From Actinocorallia herbida (GTDB lineage Bacteria > Actinomycetota > Actinomycetes > Streptosporangiales > Streptosporangiaceae), in the NCBI RefSeq assembly GCF_003751225.1, contig NZ_RJKE01000001.1, positions 3,968,001 through 4,032,000 on the forward strand: 64,000 bases of DNA. The letters are read 5' to 3'. Position 1 is the stretch's first letter. Each line of letters begins with the position of its first letter. The position numbers and the translations under genes are program-made. The notes beneath the pieces were generated by a model. The model worked only from the letters and a program-made list of their open reading frames with translations. It had not been told where the DNA came from and searched no databases. Positions 52,750 through 62,912 of this stretch are shown piece by piece.

Positions 52750-53682
52750 GTGAGCGAGGGACGGGAGCTCGTGGTCCGGGCCGCGGTGGACGCCGCGCCC
52801 CGGGTCCGGTCGCTGCGCCTGGCCAGGCCGGACGGCGGGCCGCTGCCCGCGTACGTGCCCGGCAGCCACCTCGTGGTCGAGTGCGACGGAGCGCGCAACG
52901 CCTACTCCCTGACGGGGTCGGGAGCCGCATCCGACGAGTACCCCGTCTCGGTGCTGCTCCGTCCGGACGGGGCGGGCGGTTCGGCCTGGATGCACCGGCT
53001 CCGGCCCGGCGAGAGGGTGCGGGCGTCCGGTCCGCGCAGCGCGTTCGCCCCGGTGGCGACGGCCCGGCGGCACCTGCTCGTCGCGGGCGGCATCGGCATC
53101 ACACCGCTGCTGTCGCATGTGCGGTCGGCCCTCGCCTGGGACCGCGACTTCCGCCTCCTCTACGGCCACCGGAAGGGCGGCGCGGCGCACCTCGCGGAAC
53201 TCCGCGAGCTGTGCGGGGACAGGCTGCGCACGTACACGAGCCGGGAGACCCTGCTCGCCGCCGCCACCGCGCGCTTGTCCGCCCAGCCCCTGGGGACCCA
53301 CCTCTACCTGTGCGGTCCCGCGGGCATGATCGACGCGGTCCGCGACCTCGCCCGGGTCGCCGGATGGCCGGACGGACGCGTCCACATCGAGCGTTTCGCC
53401 GGTGCCGATCTCGACCCGGGCGCGCCCTTCACCGCCCGGCTGCGCCGAAGCGGCCGGATCGTCGAGGTCCCCTCCGGCGTCAGCCTCCTCGACGCGCTGG
53501 AGAGATCCGGGATCGCGGTGCCGAACCTGTGCCGCCAGGGCGTGTGCGGCGAATGCCGCATACCGCTCGCCGCAGGGCGGCCGGAACACCGCGACCTGTA
53601 CCTGTCGGCGGCCGAACGGGCCTCCGGCACGGCACTGATGTGCTGCGTGTCGCGCGGCACCGAGCTGGAACTCGACCTGTAG
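52750..53682 (+). CDS. Ferredoxin-type oxidoreductase (PDR/VanB family)
   Basis: 310 residues: flavin-binding domain (NAYSLTGSG), NAD-binding part (LLVAGGIGITPLLSH, YLCGPAGMIDAV) and a C-terminal plant-type [2Fe-2S] domain with CRQGVCGECRIPL and the last Cys in ALMCCVSRGT. Phthalate dioxygenase reductase order. GTG start 46 bases after dmmA. It should pass electrons from NAD(P)H to the haem demethylase encoded next. Confidence 0.9.
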   Translation: MSEGRELVVRAAVDAAPRVRSLRLARPDGGPLPAYVPGSHLVVECDGARNAYSLTGSGAASDEYPVSVLLRPDGAGGSAWMHRLRPGERVRASGPRSAFAPVATARRHLLVAGGIGITPLLSHVRSALAWDRDFRLLYGHRKGGAAHLAELRELCGDRLRTYTSRETLLAAATARLSAQPLGTHLYLCGPAGMIDAVRDLARVAGWPDGRVHIERFAGADLDPGAPFTARLRRSGRIVEVPSGVSLLDALERSGIAVPNLCRQGVCGECRIPLAAGRPEHRDLYLSAAERASGTALMCCVSRGTELELDL

Positions 53683-53695
53683 CCAGGAGGCGCAG

Positions 53696-54865
53696 ATGGC
53701 CCGCACGACGACCGCGCCCGGCGGACGCGCCGCGCGATTCCCCTTCCCGTTCACCTCGGACGGCTACCGGTACGCGGTGAACGTCGAGCCGGCCCGCGCC
53801 CCCGTGCGCACCGCGGCGGGCGGCTGGGGCGAGACCGTCGTCGACGTGGACGACGACTACCGCGCCGAGCTCGCCGAGCGTGCCCGCATCCTCGCGGCGG
53901 ATCCCACCCGGTGCACGGTCCTGCCGCACATGCGCGCGGCCTCCTGGGACGCGCTCCTGTACCTTCTGCGGGAGCTCGCCGCGGGCCATGCCGGCGTGAT
54001 GGCGCTGACCGACCTCGGCGGCGGGCGCATGTCCTGGCGCAACGATCTCCTCGGCGTCGACCTCGCCTTCACCGTCGGCGACGACACCGGGGTGCCGGGC
54101 GGGCCGCTCGCCTTCGCCGGGAGCCAGGTCCAGGAGGACATCGTCCTGCTCGACCAGCGCGAGGACGCCCTGTGGGCGGACGCCGGCCTGGTCACCTTCG
54201 CCGCCGACTGGTCGCTGAACTTCGACGTCGGCATGTCCTTCCTCGAGGTGCACGGCCCCGTCCCGCGCGTCCACGCGACCGGTGTCGTCCCGCGCGCCCA
54301 GGCGTTCCTCATGCGGCTCGCCCCCGGCCGGGAGTACCGGCGGACGAACTGGACGGTGACGGCGGGCCACCGCCTCGACACCTCGACCGAGGCCTACCCC
54401 GAGTGGGGACGGGAGCGGGCGCTCGCCGCCGCGTCCCCCGAGACGCTCGGGGACACCCTCCACCTGCGGGTCGAGGTCCAGCACCTGCTGCGGCTGGCGC
54501 CCTCCGGAGCCGTCCTTTTCCTCATCCGGACGCATCTCCTGGGCCTGCGCGAGGTCGCCCGCGTGCCGGAGTGGCGGCACCGCTTCGCGGCGGTCCTCAC
54601 GGAGCTGCCGGACGACCTCGTGGACTACAAGGGCCTCAGCCGGTACCGCGACGGCATCGTCGCCTGGCTCGCCGCGGCGGGCGGGTCACATCGTGTTGAC
54701 GATGAGGCCGATGTGGGTGAAGTAGTTGAGCGCGCCGAACAGGAGGAACAGCACGCCGGCGATCGCCCAGCACCACAGGAGCACCTTGGCGAGGCCGGGG
54801 CGGCGCCCGCCGAGGGCGAACGGGAAGAGCACCGCGCCGAAGCCGACGAGGAAGTACAGCAGTGA
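53696..54865 (+). CDS. Haem-dependent oxidative N-demethylase (HODM) alpha subunit
   Basis: The conserved part (1 to about 330) matches the DUF3445/HODM family: FPFTSDGYRYAVNVEP, LQREDALWADAGLVTFAADWSLNFD-like stretch, VEVHGPVPRVH and ETLGDTLHLRVEVQHLLRLAPSG with LFLIRTHLLGL. These bind haem and oxidise secondary amines. ATG 13 bases after the reductase. The frame has no stop where the domain ends near 54690 and runs on to 54865 inside the antisense DUF981 gene, so the last 58 residues are doubtful. Confidence 0.85.
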   Translation: MARTTTAPGGRAARFPFPFTSDGYRYAVNVEPARAPVRTAAGGWGETVVDVDDDYRAELAERARILAADPTRCTVLPHMRAASWDALLYLLRELAAGHAGVMALTDLGGGRMSWRNDLLGVDLAFTVGDDTGVPGGPLAFAGSQVQEDIVLLDQREDALWADAGLVTFAADWSLNFDVGMSFLEVHGPVPRVHATGVVPRAQAFLMRLAPGREYRRTNWTVTAGHRLDTSTEAYPEWGRERALAAASPETLGDTLHLRVEVQHLLRLAPSGAVLFLIRTHLLGLREVARVPEWRHRFAAVLTELPDDLVDYKGLSRYRDGIVAWLAAAGGSHRVDDEADVGEVVERAEQEEQHAGDRPAPQEHLGEAGAAPAEGEREEHRAEADEEVQQ

Positions 54866-55411
54866 GATGAACACCGCCTCGACCATCGGGTGGTCGGCGA
54901 GGAGGCCCGAGATCGGCTCCTCCTTCGGCGCGGCGAACAGCTGGTACCAGATCCCCGCGGCGGCGATCCCCCAGCAGGCGAGGCCCATGCCGAAGACGAA
55001 CACCGACACCGGACCGGCGAGCCCGGCGAGGTGCCGTTCGCGTTCCGGGTGCTCTTCGAGGATGCGTCCGCGCCGCCACAGATAGGCGCCCGCGCCGAGC
55101 AGCAGCACGCCGAACGCCAAGGCGGGCTCGCCGAAGACGATGTTGTCGAACGGGAAGCCCCCGGCGGCGAGCGGCCAGGTGAGGGTCATGTGCAGGCCGG
55201 TCAGCGTGAGGATCGTGCCCAGCACGCCGAACGCCAGCGCGAATCCCTCGGTGTGCAGCTCGCCGGCGGGCTCGGCCAGCCGCCGCCAGAGCCCGACGAC
55301 GAGGAGCAGCCCGGCTCCCGCCGCGACGGCCATGATGGTGTTGTAGGTGGGCATCTCGGCCCAGTTGATCTTCAACGCGGCCTGGACGGCCTCCGCGTCT
55401 GAGATCCCCAT
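54686..55411 (-). CDS. DUF981-family membrane protein
   Basis: 241 residues with about seven membrane segments (ALAFGVLGTILTLTGLHMTLTWPL, VFGMGLACWGIAAAGIWYQLF, AVLFPFALGG). The layout and the FALAFGVLGT/LHMTLTWPL stretch fit the DUF981 family. Function unknown. Its 3' end is antisense to the run-on part of the HODM gene. ATG at 55411. Confidence 0.8.
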   Translation of the reverse strand: MGISDAEAVQAALKINWAEMPTYNTIMAVAAGAGLLLVVGLWRRLAEPAGELHTEGFALAFGVLGTILTLTGLHMTLTWPLAAGGFPFDNIVFGEPALAFGVLLLGAGAYLWRRGRILEEHPERERHLAGLAGPVSVFVFGMGLACWGIAAAGIWYQLFAAPKEEPISGLLADHPMVEAVFISLLYFLVGFGAVLFPFALGGRRPGLAKVLLWCWAIAGVLFLLFGALNYFTHIGLIVNTM

Positions 55412-55632
55412 GTGCGCCCCCTTTTCGGCCCCTTAGCCCGCCCGTACCCTCCGTCCCTCCCGATCGCTCCCGCCAAATCACCAAAAACCCACCATTCCGG
55501 CTTGGCGCGCCGTGCCTCGCCTCGTGCGCCCGCGATGCCCGGAACGGGCCTCCCGCCACGTCCTGGAACGGGGTACCGTGCGCCTCGGTGAAGGACTAGA
55601 GGCTCAGACCCTGGTACCGGGAGGAATCGACC

Positions 55633-56442
55633 ATGCGCGTCACCATGCCCGCACTCAAGGAGTACAAGCGGACGGGACGGCGGTTCACGATGATGACCGC
55701 CTACGACCACCAGACGGCCCAGATCCTCGATGAGGCTGGAGTGCCGGTCCTGCTCGTCGGCGACACCCTGGGCATCTTCTTCGAGGGGATGCCGACGACC
55801 GTCGGCGTCTCCATGGACACGATGGTCCACCACTGCCGGGCGGTCTCCACCGCGGCGAAGTCTGCCCTCGTGGTCGGCGACTTGCCTTTCGGCTCCTACC
55901 AGGAGTCCGTCAGGCAGGCCGTCGGCAACGCGGTCCGGCTCGTCCAGCAGGGGGGCGCCCAGGCCGTCAAGCTGGAAGGGCCGCGGCCGGAGGAGGTGGC
56001 CGCGATCGCCGGGGCCGGCATCCCGGTGATCGGGCATCTCGGACTCACCCCGCAGTCGGTGCACGTCCAGGGCCGCAGCCGGGTGCAGGCCCGCACCGCG
56101 ACGGCGGTGGAGCGGCTCGTCGACGACGCGCGGGCGCTGGCGAAGGCCGGTGCGTCCGCACTCGTGCTGGAGGCCGTGCCGACCGAGGCGGGCCGCCTCG
56201 TCACCGAGGCGCTCGAGGTGCCGACGATCGGCATCGGCGCGGGACCGCACTGCGACGCCCAGGTCCTCGTCACCACCGAGATCCTCGGCCTGTCCGCCGG
56301 ACCCCGGCCCCGCTTCGCCAAGCTCTACGCCGACCTGCGCGGCGAGATCTCCGACGTCGCCCGCACGGTCGTCGCCGAGGTGGAGACCGGCCGCTACCCC
56401 GCCCCCGAGCACTCCTACGACTGGGACATCGTCGCGTCCTGA
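55633..56442 (+). CDS. panB: 3-methyl-2-oxobutanoate hydroxymethyltransferase
   Basis: 269 residues. PanB landmarks: MMTAYDHQTAQILDEAG, VGDTLGIFFEGMPTTVGVSMDTMVHH, VVGDLPFGSYQES, VKLEGPRPEE, PVIGHLGLTPQSVH, VQARTATAVERLVDDA, and PTIGIGAGPHCDAQVLVTTEILGL. Converts alpha-ketoisovalerate to ketopantoate for CoA synthesis. Good RBS (GGGAGG) six bases upstream. Usual length; stands alone, without panC or panD beside it. Confidence 0.96.
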   Translation: MRVTMPALKEYKRTGRRFTMMTAYDHQTAQILDEAGVPVLLVGDTLGIFFEGMPTTVGVSMDTMVHHCRAVSTAAKSALVVGDLPFGSYQESVRQAVGNAVRLVQQGGAQAVKLEGPRPEEVAAIAGAGIPVIGHLGLTPQSVHVQGRSRVQARTATAVERLVDDARALAKAGASALVLEAVPTEAGRLVTEALEVPTIGIGAGPHCDAQVLVTTEILGLSAGPRPRFAKLYADLRGEISDVARTVVAEVETGRYPAPEHSYDWDIVAS

Positions 56443-56505
56443 CGGCGGGCAGTGCCCGGTGCGCCCGGCCCGGCGTCGGCGCGGGAGCTTCGCGGAGATG
56501 GAGGC

Positions 56506-57396
56506 TTACTGCGTAAAGGCGGTGGGCCGGGCGAGCCAGAGGGTGCGAGCGGTGCGGAGGTGGAGGGGGAGGTGCGCTGCGCCTTCGGTGGCGAGGTCGT
56601 CCATGGCGGTGCGGTCGGTGGGGGTGAGGCGGGACGCGAGGCGGGTGTAGAGGCGGTCGAGGCTCAGGTGGGCGTAGCGGCGGGCCTCGGGAGTGACGGG
56701 GGAAGGGAGGTCGGACTCCAGGACGCGGTGCGTCTCGATGGTGAAACCGGCCTCGGTGAGAAGGGCGGTCCAGTCGGCGGCGCGGTGCGGGAGGTGCGCG
56801 GCGTTCTCGGCGGCGAGGGCCTCGGCGACGCGGGCTTCCAGGCCGAGCGGCACGGTGTCGTCCTGGAGGAAGGTGGGGAAGCCGGGCATTTCCAGGACGG
56901 CCAGGAGGCCCCCCGGGGCCAGGAGGGCGCCGATGTCGCGGAGGACGCGGGCCGGGTCGGCGAAGTGGTGCAGGGAGTTGGAGGCCCAGACGAGGTCGGG
57001 GCGGTCGAAGTCGGGCCAGGCGCCGTCGAGGTCGGTGAGGGAGGGGGAGATCCGGCCGAGGAGGCCGAGGGCGACGGCGCGTTCGCGCAGGTGCTTGAGG
57101 TGGCGCGCGGACCCGTCCACGGCGACGGCGGACGCCTCGGGGAACCGGCGCAGCAGGGCGAAGGTGCCCGCGCCCGTGCCCGCGCCGAGGTCGAGGACCT
57201 GCTGCGGAGGGGTGTCCCCGGCGGCCTCGGCGATCAGTGAGGTCGCCTCGTCCATGAGGTCGGAGAAGACCTCGGCGTCGAGGTCGAGGATCTCGAGGAG
57301 CGCGGTCTCCTCGCCCTCCCCGTCGTGGCCGTGGCCATGCCCATGGCCGTGCTCCTGGGACCGGTGATGTGTGTGGTGCTCGTGGTGGTTCTCCAT
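56506..57396 (-). CDS. SAM-dependent methyltransferase with His-rich N-terminus
   Basis: 296 residues. Residues 1-30 are packed with histidines (ENHHEHHTHH, HGHGHGHGH), a likely metal-binding leader. The methyltransferase fold follows with VLDLGAGTGAGTFALLRRFPEASAVAVDGS and WASNSLHHFADPARVLRDIGALLAPGGLLAVLEM. Substrate unknown. Divergent from an XRE-cupin regulator whose operator lies between them. A metal-responsive or metal-modifying role is only a guess from the His stretch. Confidence 0.88.
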   Translation of the reverse strand: MENHHEHHTHHRSQEHGHGHGHGHDGEGEETALLEILDLDAEVFSDLMDEATSLIAEAAGDTPPQQVLDLGAGTGAGTFALLRRFPEASAVAVDGSARHLKHLRERAVALGLLGRISPSLTDLDGAWPDFDRPDLVWASNSLHHFADPARVLRDIGALLAPGGLLAVLEMPGFPTFLQDDTVPLGLEARVAEALAAENAAHLPHRAADWTALLTEAGFTIETHRVLESDLPSPVTPEARRYAHLSLDRLYTRLASRLTPTDRTAMDDLATEGAAHLPLHLRTARTLWLARPTAFTQ

Positions 57397-57428
57397 GTCC
57401 CCAGCGTAAGCCGCGTTTGCAGTAGAGG

Positions 57429-57446
57429 CATACCATCTTGCGTATG
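57429..57446. promoter_or_regulatory. Inverted repeat CATAC-N8-GTATG
   Basis: Two exact 5-base arms around an 8-base spacer cover the start of the XRE-cupin gene and lie 33 bases before the methyltransferase start; a likely operator for autoregulation. Confidence 0.4.
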
Positions 57447-58001
57447 AAGCAAGACGACGAGGTGGACGCCCTGGTCCGGGCCCGGATCCGGGGCCTGCGG
57501 ACCGCCCTGGGCTGGTCCCTCGACGAACTGGCGGCGCGCTGCCATCTGAGCCCGTCCACGCTCAGCCGGATCGAGACCGGGCACCGCAGGCTCGGCCTCG
57601 ACCAGCTCACCGCGATCGCCCGGGCCCTCGGCGCGACCCTGGACCAGCTCGTCGAGCCCGCGGGCGACGCCGACGTGGTGATCCGCCCGCACCACGACGC
57701 CGACCGTGGGGTCACCACCTGGCTGCTGAGCCGCGAACCCGGCCTGACCGTCGCGAAGATGCGGATCACCGGGCCGGTCCCCGCCGACCTCAAGGTCCAC
57801 CCGGGCCGCGACTGGTTCATCGTCCTGGCCGGCGTCGTCGAACTGCGCCTCGCCGAGCGCTCGATCATCGTCCGGGCGGGAGAGGCCGCGGAGTTCTCGA
57901 CCATGGTCCCGCACGCCTTCGGCGCGCACGACGGCCCGGCGGAGATCCTCGCCGTCCTCGATCACGACGGACGCCGGATCCACCTCCACCCCGCCCCCTG
58001 A
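57438..58001 (+). CDS. XRE-cupin regulator of the methyltransferase
   Basis: 187 residues (TTG at 57438; an ATG two codons later is equally likely). HTH at about 15-65 (GLRTALGWSLDELAARCHLSPSTLSRIETGHRRL), then a cupin with VHPGRDWFIVLAGVVELRL and RAGEAAEFSTMVPHAFGAH. Divergent from the His-rich methyltransferase, which it probably controls in response to a small ligand or metal. Confidence 0.88.
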   Translation: MRMKQDDEVDALVRARIRGLRTALGWSLDELAARCHLSPSTLSRIETGHRRLGLDQLTAIARALGATLDQLVEPAGDADVVIRPHHDADRGVTTWLLSREPGLTVAKMRITGPVPADLKVHPGRDWFIVLAGVVELRLAERSIIVRAGEAAEFSTMVPHAFGAHDGPAEILAVLDHDGRRIHLHPAP

Positions 58002-58111
58002 CCCGGGCCGATCACACCGTCCGTGTTCCGGCGTGACGGATCTGGGAACGTTCCCCGGGGGCGGCCGTCGCGCGGGGGCGTCGGCTGCGAGCCGCGCGGA
58101 GGGGGCGTCCG

Positions 58112-59509
<1,398 letters not shown>

Positions 59510-59547
59510 CCCGGCCGACGGTCAGGGCGCCGCCACCGCCGAGGGGA

Positions 59548-60291
59548 TCAGGCGGGGAGGCCGTCCCAGAACTCCTGCAGCACCGCCGCGGCGCGGGCGG
59601 GATCCTCGAGCATCCACCAGTGGCCCGCGCCGGGCAGCTCGGTGACGTGCGCCCCGGCGCGCGCGGCGGCGGCGCGGGTGTTGGCCTCGGGAAGGAACGC
59701 GTCTTTGGCCGGTGCGATGACCAGGCCCGGCGCGCCGACGTCCACGAACGCGGGAGCCCATTCGGCGCCGACGTGCACGGCCGACCGGTAGAGGGTGAGG
59801 ATGCAGCGGGCCATCATCTCGTCGAGGCCGGTCAGCCCGTCGGTCGCGTCCAGGGGAAGACCCAGGTCGCGCAGGCCCGCGAGGTAGTCGTCCGCCGACA
59901 GCGTCGTCATGGCGGAGAGGAGGTCCTCGCCGACCCCGGGCGTCTGGAAGAGCCTGGCGTGCTCGTGCCACTCGTACGCCGGGTCCGCGAGGGCCGCGGC
60001 GTCGGTCGCCCAGGAGCGCACAAGGTCGGGGCGGAGGCTGACCAGCCGGACCACGAGGCCGCCTCCCCAGTCGTGTCCGACCAGGTCGACCGGGCCCTGT
60101 CCGCCGAGTTCGGCGACGGCCTCCGTGAGCCACGCGGCATAGCCCTCCTTGGTGGCCTGGAAGCCGGGAGGCAGCGGGCGGCCGAAGCCGGGCAGCCGGA
60201 GCGCGACGACGTCGTCGCGGCGCAGCCGCGCGCGAAGGGGGCCCCAGAGCTCGGCGGTCTCCGGCACTCCATGGACGAGGACGGCGGGCAT
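59548..60291 (-). CDS. Alpha/beta hydrolase
   Basis: 247 residues: VLVHGVPETAELW, LRLPGFGRPLPPGF, nucleophile-type elbow GHDWGGGLVVRL (Asp as nucleophile, typical of epoxide hydrolase/haloalkane dehalogenase-like enzymes) and His in GAGHWWMLEDP. ATG at 60291 with AAAGGAG upstream. Likely hydrolyses an epoxide, ester or halide; substrate unknown. Confidence 0.88.
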   Translation of the reverse strand: MPAVLVHGVPETAELWGPLRARLRRDDVVALRLPGFGRPLPPGFQATKEGYAAWLTEAVAELGGQGPVDLVGHDWGGGLVVRLVSLRPDLVRSWATDAAALADPAYEWHEHARLFQTPGVGEDLLSAMTTLSADDYLAGLRDLGLPLDATDGLTGLDEMMARCILTLYRSAVHVGAEWAPAFVDVGAPGLVIAPAKDAFLPEANTRAAAARAGAHVTELPGAGHWWMLEDPARAAAVLQEFWDGLPA

Positions 60292-60342
60292 CGCACTCCT
60301 TTCGAGCGGGCGCTTCCGGCCGGATCGAGCACGCGACCCGCC

Positions 60343-60359
60343 TGAGACTCGAGTCCCAA
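60343..60359. promoter_or_regulatory. Palindrome around ACTCGAGT upstream of the hydrolase
   Basis: GACTCGAGTC at 60346-60355 is a perfect 10-base palindrome, followed by AATTAGTACC. It sits 55 bases before the hydrolase gene (leftward) and could be an operator; short palindromes also arise by chance. Confidence 0.3.
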
Positions 60360-60492
60360 TTAGTACCGGCGCACCCGACCCGGCACAAGGGACCCGGGCG
60401 AGGCGACCGGTGCGGAGCCGGGTTCCCGACGTCCAGGGCGAAACGGGCAATCGTGTACACGGCCGCGCGGGAGGAATTACGATCTAGGCGCT

Positions 60493-61770
60493 ATGACTGT
60501 GCCGGCGGCCAGATACGAACTCGAATCCCTGATCGGCGAGGGCGGGATGGGGCAGGTCTGGCGGGCGCGCGACCGGGTGCTGGACCGGGTCGTCGCGGTG
60601 AAGCGGATCAGGTTTCCCGACGGGGTCTCGGCCGCGGAGCGGATGGTGCTCTGCCGTCGCATGATCCGCGAGGCGCGGGCCGCCGCGGCGGTGCGGCATC
60701 CTTCGGTCGTGGCCGTGCACGACGTGCTCGAGGAGGACGGCGTGCCCTGCGTCATCATGGAGCTCGTCGAGGGGCGATCGCTGCGCGCGGCGCTGCCGCT
60801 GCCGCCGGGCCAGGCCGCGCGGATAGGGCTCGCGGTGCTGTCCGCGCTGTCGGCCGCGCACGCGGCGGGCGTCGTGCACCGCGACGTGACTCCGGGCAAC
60901 GTGCTGCTCGCCGACGACGGACGCGTGGTCCTGACGGACTTCGGCATCGCCGCCGTGACGGGGGAGGAGGCCCTGACCCGGACCGGCGTGCTCGTCGGCT
61001 CGCCGGGGTTCCTGCCGCCCGAGCGGCTGACGGGCGGCGTCCACGGTCCCGAAGGCGACCTGTTCTCTCTGGGCGCGACGCTGTACGCGGCGGTCACGGG
61101 CCACGGCCCGTTCCGGCGCGGCACCGAGGCGGCGACACTCGCGGCGACGGTCCTCGACCCGCCCGCGCGGCTGCGCGGGGCCGGTCCGCTCGGCCCGCTG
61201 GTCGCGCGCCTGCTGCGCAAGGACCCGGCGGCCCGCCCGCGGCACGCCGCGGTCGAACGGGCGCTGCGCCGGGCCGCGGGGGAGCGCGTGCCCTGGTGGG
61301 AGCGGGCCGCCCTACTGCCGGACGTCCGCTGGGAGTACGGCTGGCTCTCCGTCGCCGCCGCCGTCTCCCTCTGGTTCCTGCTCGCCGACACGATCCCCCA
61401 CGACGCCCGCTACCGCGGCCTCGACGTGTGCGCCGTCGCCGCCGACCTGCCCGGCGTGGGGCTCCACATGGTCGGCGCGCCCAAGTGCGTGCTGGAACTG
61501 CCGGACGAAGCCGGCACCCTGACGGTCTCCTGGTGGGACACCCCGAACCCCCGGGCCGCCCGCGCTCGGTTCGCCCGGCTCCGCGAGAGCGAGGGCCTGG
61601 GCAAGGACACTCCTGTGCGCGGCCTCGGCGACGCCGCCTTCGCCGCCCCCTACGCGGTCGGCGTCTACTTCCGGGACGGCGCCCTGGTCGTCGGCGTCAC
61701 CAGGGGCGAATACGACCAGGGCGCCTACCCGCGGTCCCTCTGGCACGCCCTTCAGGCGGCCCGCCCATGA
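60493..61770 (+). CDS. Ser/Thr protein kinase with altered catalytic loop
   Basis: 425 residues. Kinase domain (1 to about 275): GEGGMGQV at 15-22, VAVK with ATP Lys 37, catalytic loop HRDVTPGN at 129-136, DFG at 149-151, and GSPGFLPPE. The HRD lysine two residues on is replaced by Thr 133, which usually lowers or changes activity. A membrane segment follows near 295-313 (AAAVSLWFLLAD), then an outer domain of about 110 residues (GVGLHMVGAPKCVLEL... TPNPRAARARFARLRE). The stop overlaps the start of the next kinase. Confidence 0.88.
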   Translation: MTVPAARYELESLIGEGGMGQVWRARDRVLDRVVAVKRIRFPDGVSAAERMVLCRRMIREARAAAAVRHPSVVAVHDVLEEDGVPCVIMELVEGRSLRAALPLPPGQAARIGLAVLSALSAAHAAGVVHRDVTPGNVLLADDGRVVLTDFGIAAVTGEEALTRTGVLVGSPGFLPPERLTGGVHGPEGDLFSLGATLYAAVTGHGPFRRGTEAATLAATVLDPPARLRGAGPLGPLVARLLRKDPAARPRHAAVERALRRAAGERVPWWERAALLPDVRWEYGWLSVAAAVSLWFLLADTIPHDARYRGLDVCAVAADLPGVGLHMVGAPKCVLELPDEAGTLTVSWWDTPNPRAARARFARLRESEGLGKDTPVRGLGDAAFAAPYAVGVYFRDGALVVGVTRGEYDQGAYPRSLWHALQAARP

Positions 61771-62912
61771 CCCGGCTCGCGGGGCGGTACACGCTGGGGG
61801 AGGTGCTCGGGGAAGGGGGGATGGGGCGGGTCTGGCGGGCCTACGACGACGTCACGCGGCGGGAGGTGGCCGTCAAGGAGATCCATGCGCGGGTGAGCGC
61901 GGAGCGCGCGATCCGGGAGGCGCGGGCGATGGCGCGGCTCCGGCACGCGGAGATCGTGCGGATCCACGACGTCCTCGATGTGGACGACCGGCCGTGGATC
62001 GTCATGGAACTGCTCGACGGGCGGGCGCTGGACGAGGTGATCGCCGAGCGGGGCGGGCTGCCGCCGGAGGAGGTCGCCGCGATCGGCAGGGGCGTGCTGC
62101 GGGCGCTGCGGCACGCGCACCGCCAGGGCGTCGTGCACCGCGATGTGAAGCCGGCCAACGTGTTCGTCCGCCCCGACGGACGGATCGTGCTCACCGACTT
62201 CGGGATCTCCAGCCTCGACGGGGAGGACAGGCTGACGGCCACGGGCTTCGCGATCGGGACGCCGGGGTTCGTCGCGCCCGAGCGGCTGCGTCACGCCGAC
62301 CTGCCGCCGGAGCCCGCGGCCGACCTGTTCTCGCTCGGCGCGCTCCTCTACATGGCGCTCACGGGCACCGCCCCGTTCGCCCGCGCGACCCCGCTGGCGT
62401 CGCTCACCGCGCCGCTGACGGACCGGCCCGCCCGTCCGGCCGGCCCGCCCGCGCTCGTCGCGGCGATCCTCGGCATGCTGTCCGCGGACCCGGGCAGACG
62501 TGCCGCGGCCGCGCACCGGCTGACCGAGCCGCGCGTCACCGCGCCCGCCCGCGAGGCGTTCCGGGGAGTCCGGTTGCTCGGGGCGGTGCTGACCGGCAAG
62601 GTCACCGTCCGCGAAGCGCTCCGGCCGGCCCGCGAGCTCAGAGGCGTGCTGATCGGAGTGGTCGCCGTCGCCTCGGTGATGGGGCTCGGCTACGCGCTGC
62701 GCGGCGTCCCCGACCCCTCCGGAGACCCCGCTTCGCCCAGCCCGAGTTCCTCGTCCTCGCTCTCGCCCCGGTCGCCGCTCCCCGCTTCCACCCCGGTCCT
62801 CGACTTCCCCGTCCCCACCCTTGACCCGGACGACCTGGAATCCCTCATGCCGACCCGGACCTTCGACCTCCCCACGGTGGACGTATGCGACATACAGCCC
62901 GACTTGTGCTGA
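61767..62912 (+). CDS. Ser/Thr protein kinase with Ser/Pro-rich external tail
   Basis: 381 residues. Complete kinase: GEGGMGRV at 15-22, VAVK with Lys 37, HRDVKPAN at 124-131, DFG at 144-146, GTPGFVAPE. A membrane segment lies at about 288-306 (VLIGVVAVASVMGLGYAL) followed by an outer Ser/Pro-rich tail ending in a small Cys pair (CDIQPDLC). ATG overlaps the previous stop (ATGA). The paired kinases probably form a signalling module, with the second as the active member. Confidence 0.9.
   Translation: MTRLAGRYTLGEVLGEGGMGRVWRAYDDVTRREVAVKEIHARVSAERAIREARAMARLRHAEIVRIHDVLDVDDRPWIVMELLDGRALDEVIAERGGLPPEEVAAIGRGVLRALRHAHRQGVVHRDVKPANVFVRPDGRIVLTDFGISSLDGEDRLTATGFAIGTPGFVAPERLRHADLPPEPAADLFSLGALLYMALTGTAPFARATPLASLTAPLTDRPARPAGPPALVAAILGMLSADPGRRAAAAHRLTEPRVTAPAREAFRGVRLLGAVLTGKVTVREALRPARELRGVLIGVVAVASVMGLGYALRGVPDPSGDPASPSPSSSSSLSPRSPLPASTPVLDFPVPTLDPDDLESLMPTRTFDLPTVDVCDIQPDLC

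Noticed and set aside
60453-61766. Upstream extension of the second kinase frame
   Set aside because: It overlaps the first kinase in another frame and has no conserved residues; the ATG at 61767 couples to the first kinase stop.
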